64,000 nt of DNA from Agarophyton chilense (GCA_030374765.1 JARGXX010000105.1:1550001-1614000); one strand, 5' to 3'. Numbered from the stretch's first letter, positions 1-10,303 are shown. Made by a program: numbers and translations. The notes: generated by a model not told the origin, from the sequence alone.

Positions 1-152
1 CTCGCTCTTATACCCGACTCCGTTGTGCCTTTCCAGAGTGGCTCTGTTTCTGTTCTCCGCTGGGAAGCGTCTTTTCCGCCTGAGGCGTCTCTCTCAAGAG
101 AGGGAGATCTCGAACATATTCGTGGTGTCTGCGCTCCAAGCGTTGTCCTACA
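1..152 (+). repeat. 3' end of a Ty3/gypsy-type LTR
   Basis: The window opens inside an LTR. Its last bases read GTTGTCCTACA, matching the terminus of the complete gypsy LTRs at 17,624-18,488 and 28,155-29,018 (CATTGTCCTACA). The preceding 60 bases resemble the same LTR (AAGAGAGGGAGATCTCG against GTGAGAGGAAGATCCGG). At position 153 the sequence switches abruptly to transposase sequence that is continuous in copies II and III, so this is an insertion boundary; ATAG at 153-156 is the likely start of the target duplication. The body of the element lies left of the window. Confidence 0.6.
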
Positions 153-665
153 ATAGAAGATGAAAAGAAAATCGCAGATGTTGGTGAACTCAGTGATGCG
201 TATGAAAACTTGTGGGCTGTGTTGAATGATAACTTATATAAAGGAAGTGAACAATATTTTCGGCTTCTACCTCCTACTTGTAATCCAAAAAATGGATTCC
301 TGTCCAGCGAACAGGTTAGTCGAAATAAGAAAGAGTCATCAGATGATATCATTGTGAAAAATTATTTCGGGCGTGTTACGTCTTTGTGCAGTTTGTTTTC
401 TGTAATAAGCCGATAGAGTGATAAGTTGTACGACAACTTTTTTCATTTCGCTTGTGCCATAACGAATCTACACATTCGTTGGCAACCACTACCTGCAGTT
501 GACGGTGAACGTTATGCATGAGTAAAAAATAGACTGCGCACGATTTGTGAATCAATCTGTGCCAAACGTAAGGAAACTTCAAAGCGCTACCGCATAAAGA
601 GAAGGATGCGTTTGGACACGCGTTTTGGAGTTGTATGTTCCGGGGATGAGATTTTAGCTCCCTAA
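153..665 (+). pseudogene. DDE_4-type transposase, 3' fragment
   Basis: This is the C-terminal part of the transposase seen more fully at 39,425-40,742 and 57,309-58,701. The frame starts just after the LTR end and carries the family's late blocks: ENLWAVLNDNLY, EQYFRL, then DIIVKNYFGRVTSL and a helical tail with TNLHIRWQPL. Two in-frame stops (TAG 414-416, TGA 519-521) break it before a terminal TAA at 663-665. The 5' two thirds are missing because an LTR was inserted. The layout resembles DDE_Tnp_4 (Harbinger-like) transposases. It is non-functional. Confidence 0.7.
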
Positions 666-2021
666 AATAGTCAACTGGGCAAACATGACACTACTACGTT
701 ATTTCTATATCATTTCCGTAAAAGAAACTTGAATCGCATTGGTACTTAACAGTTTATATAAACAATCACCAATCAAAGACATAGAGCTGTCAAACGCAGT
801 TCTTGCATTTGAATGTATTTCTCGAAAACTGCGCAAGCAGTTTGTATTAGATTTGAAGATCTACTAGGCTATAAAAGTGTCCGGCCAGACACCAGAGGAA
901 CGTGGACAGCTGTACTAGTAGTGAGCTCCCACACGCATTACGGGATCCACATTTAGATATAAAAAATGAGAACCCTCTTTTTGCGCGCCTTGAGATACCA
1001 ATGAAATAACGACTGTGAAATGGTTTGTCTTATTATAGTATCAGCATCTCGTGGACAAGGGAGACATTGCTTCTACCGTCAAGTTCTAAATGAGACATGT
1101 GACTAACGAACGAAGGCCAACTAAAGGGCTATAAATATAACCATTTACTTTTAGTTTCTTAAGACCAGTCTCCAGTGCACTTGCGTTGAGTTTTGCAGGA
1201 CAACCGCAAGCAATGCAGGCAGAAAAAGTTACTTTCGATTACCCCTACCTGGACAAACACTTCCTTCCTTCCTCACCTTCTACTGCCTTAAATGACACCA
1301 GAGCCTTTTCCGGGGCGCAAAAAAGAACCGCACGTTCTTACATACAGCCCACTTTCTCTTGTGAACACCGCATCACCTTCCACGTTCATGCGCACAGCCC
1401 GTCACCTCCCACCTTCCTCAAACCCGGTCCCCTTTCACATTCTTCCACACATCCCGTCATTTTCTTAGATTTTTGTCCAAACCCATCATCTTCCACGCTC
1501 TAATACACATACCCAGCTTCCCCCTCCTCATTTTACACAGTTCATCATGTTCAATGGTAGATACAAAAAACATTCTTATCGGTTGCCCACTTCAATCAGC
1601 ACATCGCCGCCATCGAGCCATTCCGCCCGCCATTCCAACCGTGGACTCGTTCCAAATCTTGTTGCAAGAAAATGCCACTAGTACTGTTTTGTTTCACTAA
1701 TTGAACAAACTGGGCTTTCTTGCTACTTACCACAACCCTTTTCGGCAAGTCATATTGTCCCCATCCCTTTTAACTCCACGTGTGTTGTCGGTGCGACGAA
1801 AACAGCTCGCAATATTAGCCGCTACAGCTCCATACACGCCAAAGCCGACGAATACGTTCCATTGCGGAAGAATATGGCCATTATATCCTCAATGAGGTTA
1901 GAAATCGCACAATGATCCTTGGTATCGAAGGCGTTCCACCGCAAGAAAATTTAAACGAGTAGAACCCACTCCATGAGTTTGACAAACATTCCCATTGCCG
2001 GAGGCATGTTGATAGAAATCA
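666..2021. other. Conserved duplicon spacer, no recognised gene
   Basis: This stretch is nearly identical in all three duplicon copies (also 38,070-39,424 and 55,954-57,308, reversed). Several short frames are open in all copies, but they overlap each other and drift by indels, and no domain is visible. A pyrimidine-rich tract spans about 1,250-1,560. No promoter, RNA gene or known repeat was recognised. Confidence 0.4.
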
Positions 2022-2222
2022 GTGTTGCTCTGTCGTTTTCAGATAATCTTAGATGGTAAACGATATCCACTGTACGGAAAAGATCCGTATTCCGTGCAAC
2101 TCCCACGTAATCGCAGCGGCAAACCATCAGTTGTCAATCCAGAGACTTGTGTTCCTTATCGCAATGTGGACTTCTACCGGAATGTGAGAAGAGACAGATA
2201 TGAACAGGCGATAGAGCTGTAA
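2022..2222 (+). CDS. Hypothetical 66-residue ORF or exon
   Basis: I do not recognise this protein. It is a basic, tyrosine-rich frame (blocks DGKRYPLYGKDPYSVQLP and NVDFYRNVRRDRYEQAIEL), conserved with only a few substitutions at 37,869-38,069 and 55,753-55,953. Its first codons are probably not the start. A pyrimidine-rich stretch ending TTTTCAG lies directly before codon 7, so this may be a terminal exon. A possible donor is GTTAGA near 1,897, which would join in frame to an upstream segment. No domain is evident. Confidence 0.3.
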   Translation: MLLCRFQIILDGKRYPLYGKDPYSVQLPRNRSGKPSVVNPETCVPYRNVDFYRNVRRDRYEQAIEL

Positions 2223-2489
2223 CACCTTTTTGTTTCCAGATAATCCAAACGGTTAAGTTCTCAAGTACCATAGATTGAATTCATTATCGGTTGTTTTATT
2301 TAGCTATTTCCAAGACTGTTCCATCCTTGTGCGGGAGTACTGGGGGGGGGTCCTCTGAATTTCGAAACGATTCGCCGTTTTACCAATTGTCCACGAAGTT
2401 TCCATCCGCGTCAGAAGCTTGTTCCAGAGGGAATGGTTGAGAAATAGGAAAAAAAGTTAGTTAGAAAAAGAGAAAAAGGAGAAGGGAAG

Positions 2490-2732
2490 CAGGAAAAAAT
2501 TTTACAACGGTAGCGCCGGAACTGTTTTCACAACCTGCTGGAATGAAGGAATGATGACAACGAAAGAGGGAAAAGGGTAGCAGGAAAAAGTTTTACAACG
2601 GTAGCGCCGGAACTGTTTTCACAACCTGCTGAGATAAAAGAATGGAAGAATGAATTGATGAAAGAGAGACAGGGAAAAGGGAAGCAGGAAAATTTTTACA
2701 ACGGTAGCGCCGGAACTGTTTTCACAACCTGC
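2490..2732 (-). repeat. Three tandem 49-bp units bounded by GCAGG/CCTGC
   Basis: Units lie at 2,490-2,538, 2,580-2,629 and 2,684-2,732. Read on the minus strand, each begins GCAGGTTGTGAAAACAG, passes through CCGGCGCTACCG and ends TTTCCTGC, so its two ends are inverted repeats of each other. Purine-rich spacers (+ strand) separate them. Copy III also has three units, copy II two, the module near 49.4 kb two diverged ones and the module at 12.49 kb a partial one. They lie downstream of the TATA box in each module. Function unknown. Confidence 0.75.
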
Positions 2733-2807
2733 AACGGATTTTTAGGGGATGGGTTCGGGCTGTGGGCAACTAGTGCAGAAAGTGGGGGGTGAAGGAAGCG
2801 CTTGGCG

Positions 2808-2934
2808 TATTTATACTCAGCTGAGGAGCAGTTCTCAGCAGAAGATTACCTGTCAGTGAGCGTTGCAAGTGCGGTCGTGGCTTGCATTCGACGCGTCGTG
2901 GCTTGCATTCGAAGAACGTGACTAAGTCACGTTC
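2808..2934 (-). promoter_or_regulatory. Putative TATA promoter with upstream palindrome
   Basis: On the minus strand a 21-nt near-perfect palindrome (2,914-2,934, GAACGTGACTTAGTCACGTTC with its last base trimmed here: GAACGTGACTTAGTCACGTT) is followed by a repeated AATGCAAGCCACGAC motif and then TATAAATA at 2,808-2,816. Spacing from palindrome to TATA is about 100 bp. The same arrangement occurs at 37.26-37.39 kb and 55.04-55.17 kb, and in diverged, oppositely facing form at 12,306 and 49,730. The palindrome core resembles a bZIP-type site. The promoter role is inferred from layout only. Confidence 0.5.
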
Positions 2935-2945
2935 TCCGAGTGGAA

Positions 2946-3902
2946 GGGGTGGAGCGGAATCAGTGAGTGTACAGCGAGTTGGTTGTAGAAGCCGTTTTAT
3001 GACGTCGAATTGAGTCGAAAGAACAGCGCGCCGAAGATTCTAAACTACATCTTACACAAGAAGGAAGCAAAGTATCAAATCTCTAGCTACCTTTAATACT
3101 CTGTACCGACTGTGCGCTAGAATTGTGTTTGGGGTGGATTGCTGGAGTCACCCTTTAGAATCATTGAGTTCCCCAGTCCTCCATACAATCCAGCTGGGAA
3201 TTTTTGTGGAAACAGAGCCGCATTTGACAGTTGAGGCGTGACCTGCTACCAAAAATGTGAGCGCTCTCTCTTTATGTGTGGGTGTTCTCTCATTTTATTG
3301 ATTTGATCTTCGACCGGTTGAAAAGCAAGACCGGAAAGCAGAAGAGTCAGATCGGTTTCTGTAACGTAACTGCAGGGAACGGGAATTGATGAACATGCAA
3401 CCGCAGAAAATGGTTTTTAAACACATCCGTGAGGTGTATGCAGCGAGTTGTGCACTCAGAAGACCGACCTTTGTTCTACCTACTGCTTACTGTCCGCCAT
3501 GCATCGCTCATCGGTTCTACACAAGTCTCGATTTCGTTCGCACCTTTTTCTTGTACATGTCTTTTTCTTTCCTCCTCCTGGTACTAACTCAAGCACCCCA
3601 CATGCCAGTATGCACACTCCAGCATAGTCATTGGGGCGCACACAAATTTTTGTATGTTCTCACCCGTACGATACCATTCTTCTCTCTATTGGACAACACG
3701 ATTCCATAACATGCTACCTTGTACTGCAACCGCCGCAACGCTTCCAGCATTCAAGTCCGAATCTTCTGTTCTAGAACCAGAATCGCTTCACTTGCTTTCG
3801 CATTGGAGTTTGGAAAAGAAAAAGAAATGAGGACTGTTATCAATCGGTATTGATGTTGTATTCTCACAAATTGGACGAGCCAAGTAATATAGCGATCAAT
3901 GA
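2946..3902. other. Spacer upstream of the exportin-5-like gene
   Basis: Conserved in copy III (54,072-55,030) and, up to about 3,540, in copy II. A 107-residue frame at 3,386-3,709 is open here but not preserved at full length in the other copies. A short frame around 3,725-3,830 is coding-like in tone but ends in a stop. The exportin N-terminal exons, if any remain, would have to be here; I could not identify them. Confidence 0.35.
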
Positions 3903-6689
3903 ACAACCCGGTTAAGACACCCCGAGCCCTCTACAGATGCTTTTCCATCTCTCAAGGAAGCATGGTTCAAACCCCAACCTCTGAACTCGGTTGATGAAGA
4001 AGCTCACGAGTTCACAGTAAAGTTCTTCGAAGTACTCTCGAAGCTTGGCGTTACTCATTTTTCGAGTTCATTCTTATGCTCTAGTCGCCGACCGCTGCAA
4101 CGATCTACTGCTGATCGCGAGCTTGGCGCAGCATTCATTGATGTAATGACCGCTGCATTATCATCGCCTTCCTACGTGTTACGAGAGACGGTGTTCAGTT
4201 TCTTTACTTCGATGACTGGCTCTATTTCTAAAAAGGAGCTTTGCTCTGACCTTGTTTCGTTTCTTGTCACTCGCTTTCTGTACGCCTCTAGCGCTGGCGT
4301 TTTGAAATTCCCATGCTACCCTGACGTAAGACAGTATAAAGAAGTTGACCATGGTGGTGATGAAGTTTCGTTTCGAGTGGCCCGCAGGAAAATCAATGGA
4401 CAGATGTACGGTGCACTCCGGTTAATCACTCAAATCCGGCCAGAAGTGAGCGCAGTTTTCATTCTTTCGCGCCTGGTTCGTCTGATTTCGCTGCGTCCTT
4501 CCTCTGTGGGAATTAATGTGAGTGCCGGGCCCCGCGAGTTGGGAATCGTATGCCCTGATTCTGATGCCCAGAGCTGGAATTTTGGAGACTTTCACGGAGA
4601 CAGAAGAACTTGGCGGCATTGCATTGATACGACATGCCCCACTGTCGATTCTATCTGCCAAGTCGCAGTGGAGACGGTTCAGGCTCCAATAAGGACACAA
4701 ATGGTCGCAATGCAAAAACAAGCGTTCGAATCAATCACCACATGGACGGATGTAGATTTGCTCGTCCCTAAAGCTCATACACTACGAGTATTGTTCCTGT
4801 TGTACGTGGCGGAGCCGCAAAAGCTAGATGCATGTATTGAAGCACTTGGAAGTTTAATTGATAACCCAGAGACACCGAGTATGGCGCGGACCAGATCGTG
4901 TGTTGCTTTGCGTGCTGTTTATCAACGTTTGAGTCGCTCACAGGGTGCTCACATTGGCCGTTTCGCGAATTTGTTGTGCGATTACGCAGTGAATACGCTA
5001 CTTAACCCCAAGTTTCGTGAACAAGACAAGACACAGCTTGTAGAGGCGAGCATCTTTTGCGTCATGTCCATACCTGATGTTAAGGAAGCGGAACAGAAGA
5101 TTGAACGCATGCTGATGCCGCTCGTCGGCACCCTGTCATCTGCTAGAGCTCTTGCTGTGCTCCAGTCCCCTGTTACATTTCTGGACTTTCTCATGAAGGG
5201 ACCAGCCGATGATGTGACGCCAATTATCTGTGCTTTTTATGTGTTATCGAACAGTATGCACCAGATATCTCGCCCCATGGCCAAGCGTTCCAAGACCACC
5301 CTCACCCCTGGTATACTGTCACATGCCATCGCTCCAAAGGCCGTGGAGGTAACCAGTTACATGGTTTCTACTTTACATGCATTCTATAGCCGGGCCAAAT
5401 TTCCTCGTGACAATGCTGATAAACTTCGCCGAAACATTTTGCTACCGACGTGCAAAGATTTGGTCCATATCGTCAACTTGGACAACAAAGAGGTCATAAG
5501 GAGAGTCACAGATGAACACGACTCGTACGAAGATGTTCAAAAGGGTTTTAGAGAAGGGCCTTCTGTTCACGAAGAACGAAGCTACGACATTTTGTGCAGT
5601 TATGGGATCCAACCTCCTGATCCCCAGTTCGCCTGGATACGTGAGACGTTTCAAAACTTACGCACTTGCGGATACGAAATCATCCGGGCATGCGTCTTAT
5701 CAGGTGTGACAAAGTCTCCCGAACACTTGAAAGTAATATTGCGAGCCATCTGTACCGACGTTCAATACATGGAACCATTGCATTTGTTGATGCTCATCTC
5801 TCGCATCATATCTCCGTTATTATCGTTTTCTGTTGTCTCTACAGATCCCTCTTTTTTGGAGCTCGTGGGCCAGTCCGATGTTCCGAAGCTTCTTCATCGT
5901 GTACGAGAGCACATTAATGTTTCGATAAAGGGAGCTCAGACATTCAACGAAACTTCTACGCTAGACATATCCCGTGACTGTGGTAGAGCCTGGTTGCGCA
6001 GAGCTGCCGCGAATTTGATTTCGGGGATATACCCAGTGTTCACTGAGAAGACTGATTCAGATGGCCCTCAAATGGAGGAGGTTTTTCCATTTCCCTTTCA
6101 GGTTCCGCTGCTTGGTGAGGCTCTTATTGCACTGTGGACCACGGTCTGCAGTCCAGGACAAGACGCTAACACTAGGAATTCCTTTCAGTACGCTTTCAAT
6201 ACTGTCTTACACGCTGCCGAACTTTCTCCACGGGCCAACTTCCAGTTTTTCGCACCACTTTTGGACGTATGTTTTAAGGCCGCTGTACTGAATGCCGGTG
6301 ATACGAATGCAACTGCAGATTGTCCTGTTAATGCAACACTAGCGGTCATTAGGAAATGGCCTGTTGAAAGCGAGCGTCAATTACACGCTACTCTGGGACA
6401 GAATAGAGTTTTGCAGGAATGGGTCAGCGAATGCATTCGGTCTATAGTAAAGACCGATCAAGTGAGCAAGCCTAAAAAGCACAAGCAGCTCTTGCGTGAT
6501 GTGGTGAACCGGATAGCAGATCATGAAGGGACCGCCCTTCGGAGAGAAATGAAAGTCAACCTGCTTCCCGAAAGACTTGTGGCTATCAACGCGAAGCGAA
6601 TCGCCAAAAGAGCAAAAGGTAATTTGGATCAGCTTGAACTGGGGGACGGTGCACTCGACAGTCTTTTTGGTGGGGGTGATCCATTGTAA
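3903..6689 (+). CDS. XPO5: Exportin-5-like karyopherin, N-terminally incomplete
   Basis: Exportin-5 (HASTY/MSN5 family) is a HEAT-repeat receptor that carries pre-miRNA, tRNA or proteins out of the nucleus with Ran-GTP. The frame is open from 3,903 to 6,689; the first internal ATG is at 4,146. Family order is visible: a helical block DEEAHEFTVKFFEVLSKLG, a DHGGDEVSF acidic loop, REQDKTQLVEASIF near the middle, and a C-terminal block (KKHKQLLRDVV, then LRREMKVNLLPERL, then GALDSLFGGGDPL) that parallels the conserved exportin-5 tail. About 300 N-terminal residues, including the importin-beta N-terminal Ran-binding region, are absent, so there is either an upstream exon (possible acceptor CCTCTACAG near 3,936) or a 5' truncation. 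No internal stop. The second copy at 51,285-54,071 is about 98% identical. The family assignment is by recognition, not by search. Confidence 0.72.
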   Translation, partial: TTRLRHPEPSTDAFPSLKEAWFKPQPLNSVDEEAHEFTVKFFEVLSKLGVTHFSSSFLCSSRRPLQRSTADRELGAAFIDVMTAALSSPSYVLRETVFSFFTSMTGSISKKELCSDLVSFLVTRFLYASSAGVLKFPCYPDVRQYKEVDHGGDEVSFRVARRKINGQMYGALRLITQIRPEVSAVFILSRLVRLISLRPSSVGINVSAGPRELGIVCPDSDAQSWNFGDFHGDRRTWRHCIDTTCPTVDSICQVAVETVQAPIRTQMVAMQKQAFESITTWTDVDLLVPKAHTLRVLFLLYVAEPQKLDACIEALGSLIDNPETPSMARTRSCVALRAVYQRLSRSQGAHIGRFANLLCDYAVNTLLNPKFREQDKTQLVEASIFCVMSIPDVKEAEQKIERMLMPLVGTLSSARALAVLQSPVTFLDFLMKGPADDVTPIICAFYVLSNSMHQISRPMAKRSKTTLTPGILSHAIAPKAVEVTSYMVSTLHAFYSRAKFPRDNADKLRRNILLPTCKDLVHIVNLDNKEVIRRVTDEHDSYEDVQKGFREGPSVHEERSYDILCSYGIQPPDPQFAWIRETFQNLRTCGYEIIRACVLSGVTKSPEHLKVILRAICTDVQYMEPLHLLMLISRIISPLLSFSVVSTDPSFLELVGQSDVPKLLHRVREHINVSIKGAQTFNETSTLDISRDCGRAWLRRAAANLISGIYPVFTEKTDSDGPQMEEVFPFPFQVPLLGEALIALWTTVCSPGQDANTRNSFQYAFNTVLHAAELSPRANFQFFAPLLDVCFKAAVLNAGDTNATADCPVNATLAVIRKWPVESERQLHATLGQNRVLQEWVSECIRSIVKTDQVSKPKKHKQLLRDVVNRIADHEGTALRREMKVNLLPERLVAINAKRIAKRAKGNLDQLELGDGALDSLFGGGDPL

Positions 6690-6785
6690 ATGACAGAAAT
6701 CCACTGACAATCTAACTGATCAAAGACGAATCTAACACAATAAATCTGCAAACGTACAGTTCAAACGAAAAGTATTTCCCAACTC

Positions 6786-7097
6786 TTGTGTACAATACCT
6801 TTGGCCCTTCAACAGCAATCTTCTGGAGAGAGCAACCTGAGAAGCTCGTCCAGTTCTACTCTGTACGCGTTCCGACACTACACCAGTAGCATCGTACACG
6901 ACAAACAGGATTTGTCGTTTTGGTCTGTCCTCCTACATCACCCCTCGACGCGACGAACTTCCGACACAAGAAAAGCGAGAATTATTTACTTCAATGTGTT
7001 CCTAGACAATCGCCAAGGAGAACCTTGGCCTTTCTGCGACGAAACAACTATCAGTGATGTTCTCTATCTCAGTCTACACAGCCCTACAGTCGTCTGA
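6786..7097 (+). CDS. Hypothetical 103-residue ORF downstream of the exportin gene
   Basis: I do not recognise this product. It is Ser-rich at the N-terminus and continues with FNVFLDNRQGEPWPF. The frame appears unchanged in the copy III equivalent (50,877-51,188, minus). Identity at the protein level may only reflect recent duplication, since the flanks are equally similar. It could be part of the exportin 3' untranslated region. Confidence 0.25.
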   Translation: MCTIPLALQQQSSGESNLRSSSSSTLYAFRHYTSSIVHDKQDLSFWSVLLHHPSTRRTSDTRKARIIYFNVFLDNRQGEPWPFCDETTISDVLYLSLHSPTVV

Positions 7098-7337
7098 GCG
7101 GTCGCTTGGCTTGCCGAATGCCGTTGCGGGCGTGGATGGTACATCGTTAAAGGAAAAACTTCAAGTAGCTGCACAAGCTTTGGCCACAAACCTGTAATTG
7201 GAGGATGATTCTACGCCGATTTCCCTGATTTCTTTCTCATGAGAAACCGCTAAGAACTCCATGGCGGTGCTTCGCCAGGATTTCCTCCGATGGACTGCAC
7301 TTAGTCCAGATGAAAATGGAGGTTACGCGGTGGCTTT

Positions 7338-7535
7338 TTCGTGTTGCGTAGACCGCAGGTTTATGCCCATGAAACGGACATGCACTGGATAGCAAGGCCG
7401 GCCACGTAGGTGGTGTGCGCGCTGCGTAAGATTGGATCAGAGATCCGGTGCAGCCTCGCCGCCGTCGCTTGACGCGGTATACAAGTTAGTCGGCAGGTGT
7501 CGCCGCGTGTGCTGCGCCTTTGTTATGCCTCTTTC
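7338..7535 (+). repeat. YR element A, 5' terminal direct repeat
   Basis: 198 bp from TTCGTGTTGCGTAGACC to GTTATGCCTCTTTC. It differs from the 3' copy at a handful of positions: CGGACATGCACTGGA here against TGGAAATGCACTGGT there, and GGCAGGTGTCG against GGCAAGTGGCG. These differences let the solo copy at 50,441 be parsed as a recombinant. Confidence 0.85.
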
Positions 7536-7666
7536 TTTCCGAAGAGTCCCCAGAATTCTGGCGTTAGGCACTTTTCTAGTACGGTCAAAAGAACTAGACC
7601 AATCGTTGATAGGTCAACGGATTGTTACTCGCAATTTCTACAGTTGATTGGAGTTCGAGTGCTGAA

Positions 7667-8317
7667 ATGGCTAACGAGATTTTCTCAAAAGCCAAGGATG
7701 TCGCCAAGGGGAAACCACTTTCTGATGCTGGCATCAACCCGAAATGGATGCAATCTTACGCAGTTATTGCCAGAAGATGCCGTGACAACAAGGATTTTGG
7801 CCTTACAAGGTAACCATATGAGCGAGTTCCAAGTGTTGGAGCGTTCACCGGTGGTTTCTTCGAGCATCGAGAGTGATCACTACGTAAGGGAATGGATACA
7901 CACAACAGCATGCGTGCTGTGTTCGAGTATGAAGCAAACTATGTGAAAGCTGCCGGATATTGGATGGCATTCCATCAAGCAGCCATCTCCTTGCAACAGG
8001 AGGCCATTGGCGAGAAGGAGTGTGATCGAGCCCTGTTCCTAGACGCTTGGGCTATCATGTATGTCAAGTACGGTCTTAGAGTGACTGGTCTCCGTTGTGA
8101 ATTCTACAAGTTAGTTGCAAAAGACCCGACCTACGCAAAACTTGTGATGCCTAGTCTAGAGCAACGGAATGATATTCCCGCTTCAGAAGACCTTATTGAG
8201 CCCATGAAAAAACTCGATACTCACATGTCGACGCAACTGATGAAGGCGGTTGCAACCCTCAATGCCAGCAACGCAACGAAAAGGGCTGGAAGGGGTGGCG
8301 GCGCCGCCGACAATTAG
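7667..8317 (+). pseudogene. YR element A ORF1 (gag-like)
   Basis: ATG at 7,667. The frame aligns throughout with ORF1 of element B (30,063-30,749), sharing IARRCRD, KDFGL, VGAFTGGFFEHRE, YEAN, RYGLRVTGLR-type and PSLEQRND blocks. Two nonsense codons interrupt it: TAA at 7,811-7,813 and TGA at 7,874-7,876, the second where B has Trp. There is no zinc knuckle; the product is helical with a Gly-rich C-terminus. Its role as a nucleocapsid-like protein is inferred from position only. Confidence 0.7.
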
Positions 8318-8319
8318 TT

Positions 8320-10277
8320 GACATAGACTCAAGGCGCCCGCTTTGGCGCGGAACACAAGACCGTGTCGCGGCATGGCGCCGATTGGGTTGCTCAGAATAT
8401 CTCTGCGGAGCAATTCAATTTGGAATATTCGATCGTCCCTCGATTCCGTTCGAGAATGGGCAGGGATCGGAACTACCGGATATTCCCCAGAAAGCAGAGA
8501 ACAGGGCCTTTGCGGATGTGGATCTGATGGAAGGCTGTCATTCTGGAGTGTACAAGGAAATATCTCCAGACCACTCTGCCAGAGCGAAGGAACGGGGTGC
8601 CATCATCTCTTCAGCCTTCGTTGTGTGGCAGAGGCGGAGAAATGCCGAAAAGGACGCTTTGTAGTGAACCTTTCGAAGCAGTCCAAGCATTGGAAGAAGG
8701 GATCAGTCCGGATGGAGTCTGTGTCGGCTTTTTCCCTGGAGATCCAAAAAGAAGATGACTTCCTTTCAATGGATATGTACCGTGGCTATCGCCATTTTCG
8801 TCTGGCACCGGAGATGAGAGACTGATTCATATTTCGCTACAACGGCCGGTACTACCAGTGCGTAGCTTTACCATTGGGATGGGGTCGATCCCCTTTGTGG
8901 TTCACGCAGCTCATGGCGCTCTTCGTCAAGGTGTTGCGCAAGAAAGGATTTCGCGTCCTTGCGTATCTGGAAGATTATCTCATAGCCCCGTCTCGGTACG
9001 GTTGTGTGTCTAACCAGCTACACTGCGAGGTTGCTTTGAAGCAATTAGAAGCCCTCCTTGCAAAATTAGGTCTTCGACGACATCCGAAGAAGGGTTCTTG
9101 GTGCGGAACTACCGACATAGGACACCTTGGAATTCGCATCGACACCGTATTGATGAGGTTCTTCATCGCTGCGAGGAAGATTGTCAAGGTCCAAGACTTA
9201 GCCCGCAAGTTGCTCAAGCAGGTGAGGTTTGGGAAGCGTTGGGTCAGCAGGTAAAATCTGGCCCACTTCTGTGGCGTAGCAGTTTCCCTTTCGCTTGCCA
9301 TGCCGTGGGCCCGCTTTTACACTCGATCGTTGTATTGGGAAATGTCCGTGGAAAGGCCATGCGATGGGCGAGGGCGGGTTCGCCTTTCTCACCAAAGTGT
9401 AAGAGACTTGAGAACGTGGAGAGAGCTCAGTGCTCAGGAGCTTTCCGGTCGGCCAATAGTCCCACCGCCTCCCACAGCTTCTGTTCATTCGGATGCGGCC
9501 GACGTTGGATATGGCGGCACCCTCAATTTCAGCCAGTTGACAGCTGGAGTAGATGAACAGTGGCGCGCTCAAGGCATCTGGAGTTGGAAAGACCGCGCGC
9601 AATCCATCACTTATCACGAATTGAAGGCAATCCGCATGCTACTTTGCGGGCCGCTCGGATCACAGATTGTGAAGAAGGAGCATCGCAATTTGCTTTTGCA
9701 TATCGACAATCAAGCCGTCGTACGACTTACAAATTCGTTGGTATCTGCGAGTCGCCCAATCATGAGAGAGCTTCGACGGCTGAAGGTTGTCTTAGACCAT
9801 TTGGGACTGCAGATCTAATCGGAATGTATACCCTCCGTCGCCAACAAGTTTGCCGACGCGCTTTCACGACGCTTCTTCCGAGGAGACTTGCAGATCAGGA
9901 GGCGGCTAAGGCGTTCCGTCATGGCTGGAATGAGTGCCCCGCAGGACGCGTTTCCATACCGCCCGGTGGGAGAGAATCGACGGTTCGCACGCCGGCAAGC
10001 ATACGCCGAGCTGTCATCAACATGGGACAAAGCTCAGGTTCGCCTACTGTGCCCGCCGATAGACCTGATCACGGCAACGCTCCACAAGCTCGATCGGACG
10101 AAAGCCCCGGCCATCCTTCTCATTCCCGATTGGCCCCGCCAGCCATGGCACAGAACAGCACTGAGGATGGCGAACAGGGTGGAGGAACTTCCCGGACGAC
10201 CCGAGGATACGTGGGTCGGATATCGCAAAATGAACCCGAAGTGGCGGCTTCTAATGTTGGACATCAACCTAGAGTGA
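8320..10277 (+). pseudogene. YR element A reverse transcriptase-RNase H
   Basis: RT-RNase H frame homologous to element B. It begins in frame 1 (blocks WRRLGCSEYLCGAIQFGI), shifts frame near 8,632-8,655, then runs in frame 3 to 10,277 through stops at 8,823-8,825, 9,252-9,254 and 9,816-9,818. RT motifs include PLGWGRSPLWFTQL. The catalytic box reads YLEDY where B has YLDDF, so one of the two metal-binding aspartates is Glu. RNase H residues are visible in DAADVGYGG, HELKAIRM, HIDNQAV and ADALSRR. It is dead. Confidence 0.8.
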
Positions 10278-10303
10278 TAGGAAGGTCTTCGCAAGGATTG
10301 GTT

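Noticed and set aside
2490-2732. CRISPR array (regular 49-bp repeats)
   Set aside because: Eukaryotic context, only three units, unequal low-complexity spacers and no cas genes.
9560-10300. Long frame beneath RNase H of YR element A
   Set aside because: Only the part from 10,304 onward encodes recombinase sequence; the upstream part is the shadow of RNase H, though an overlap as in DIRS1 is possible.
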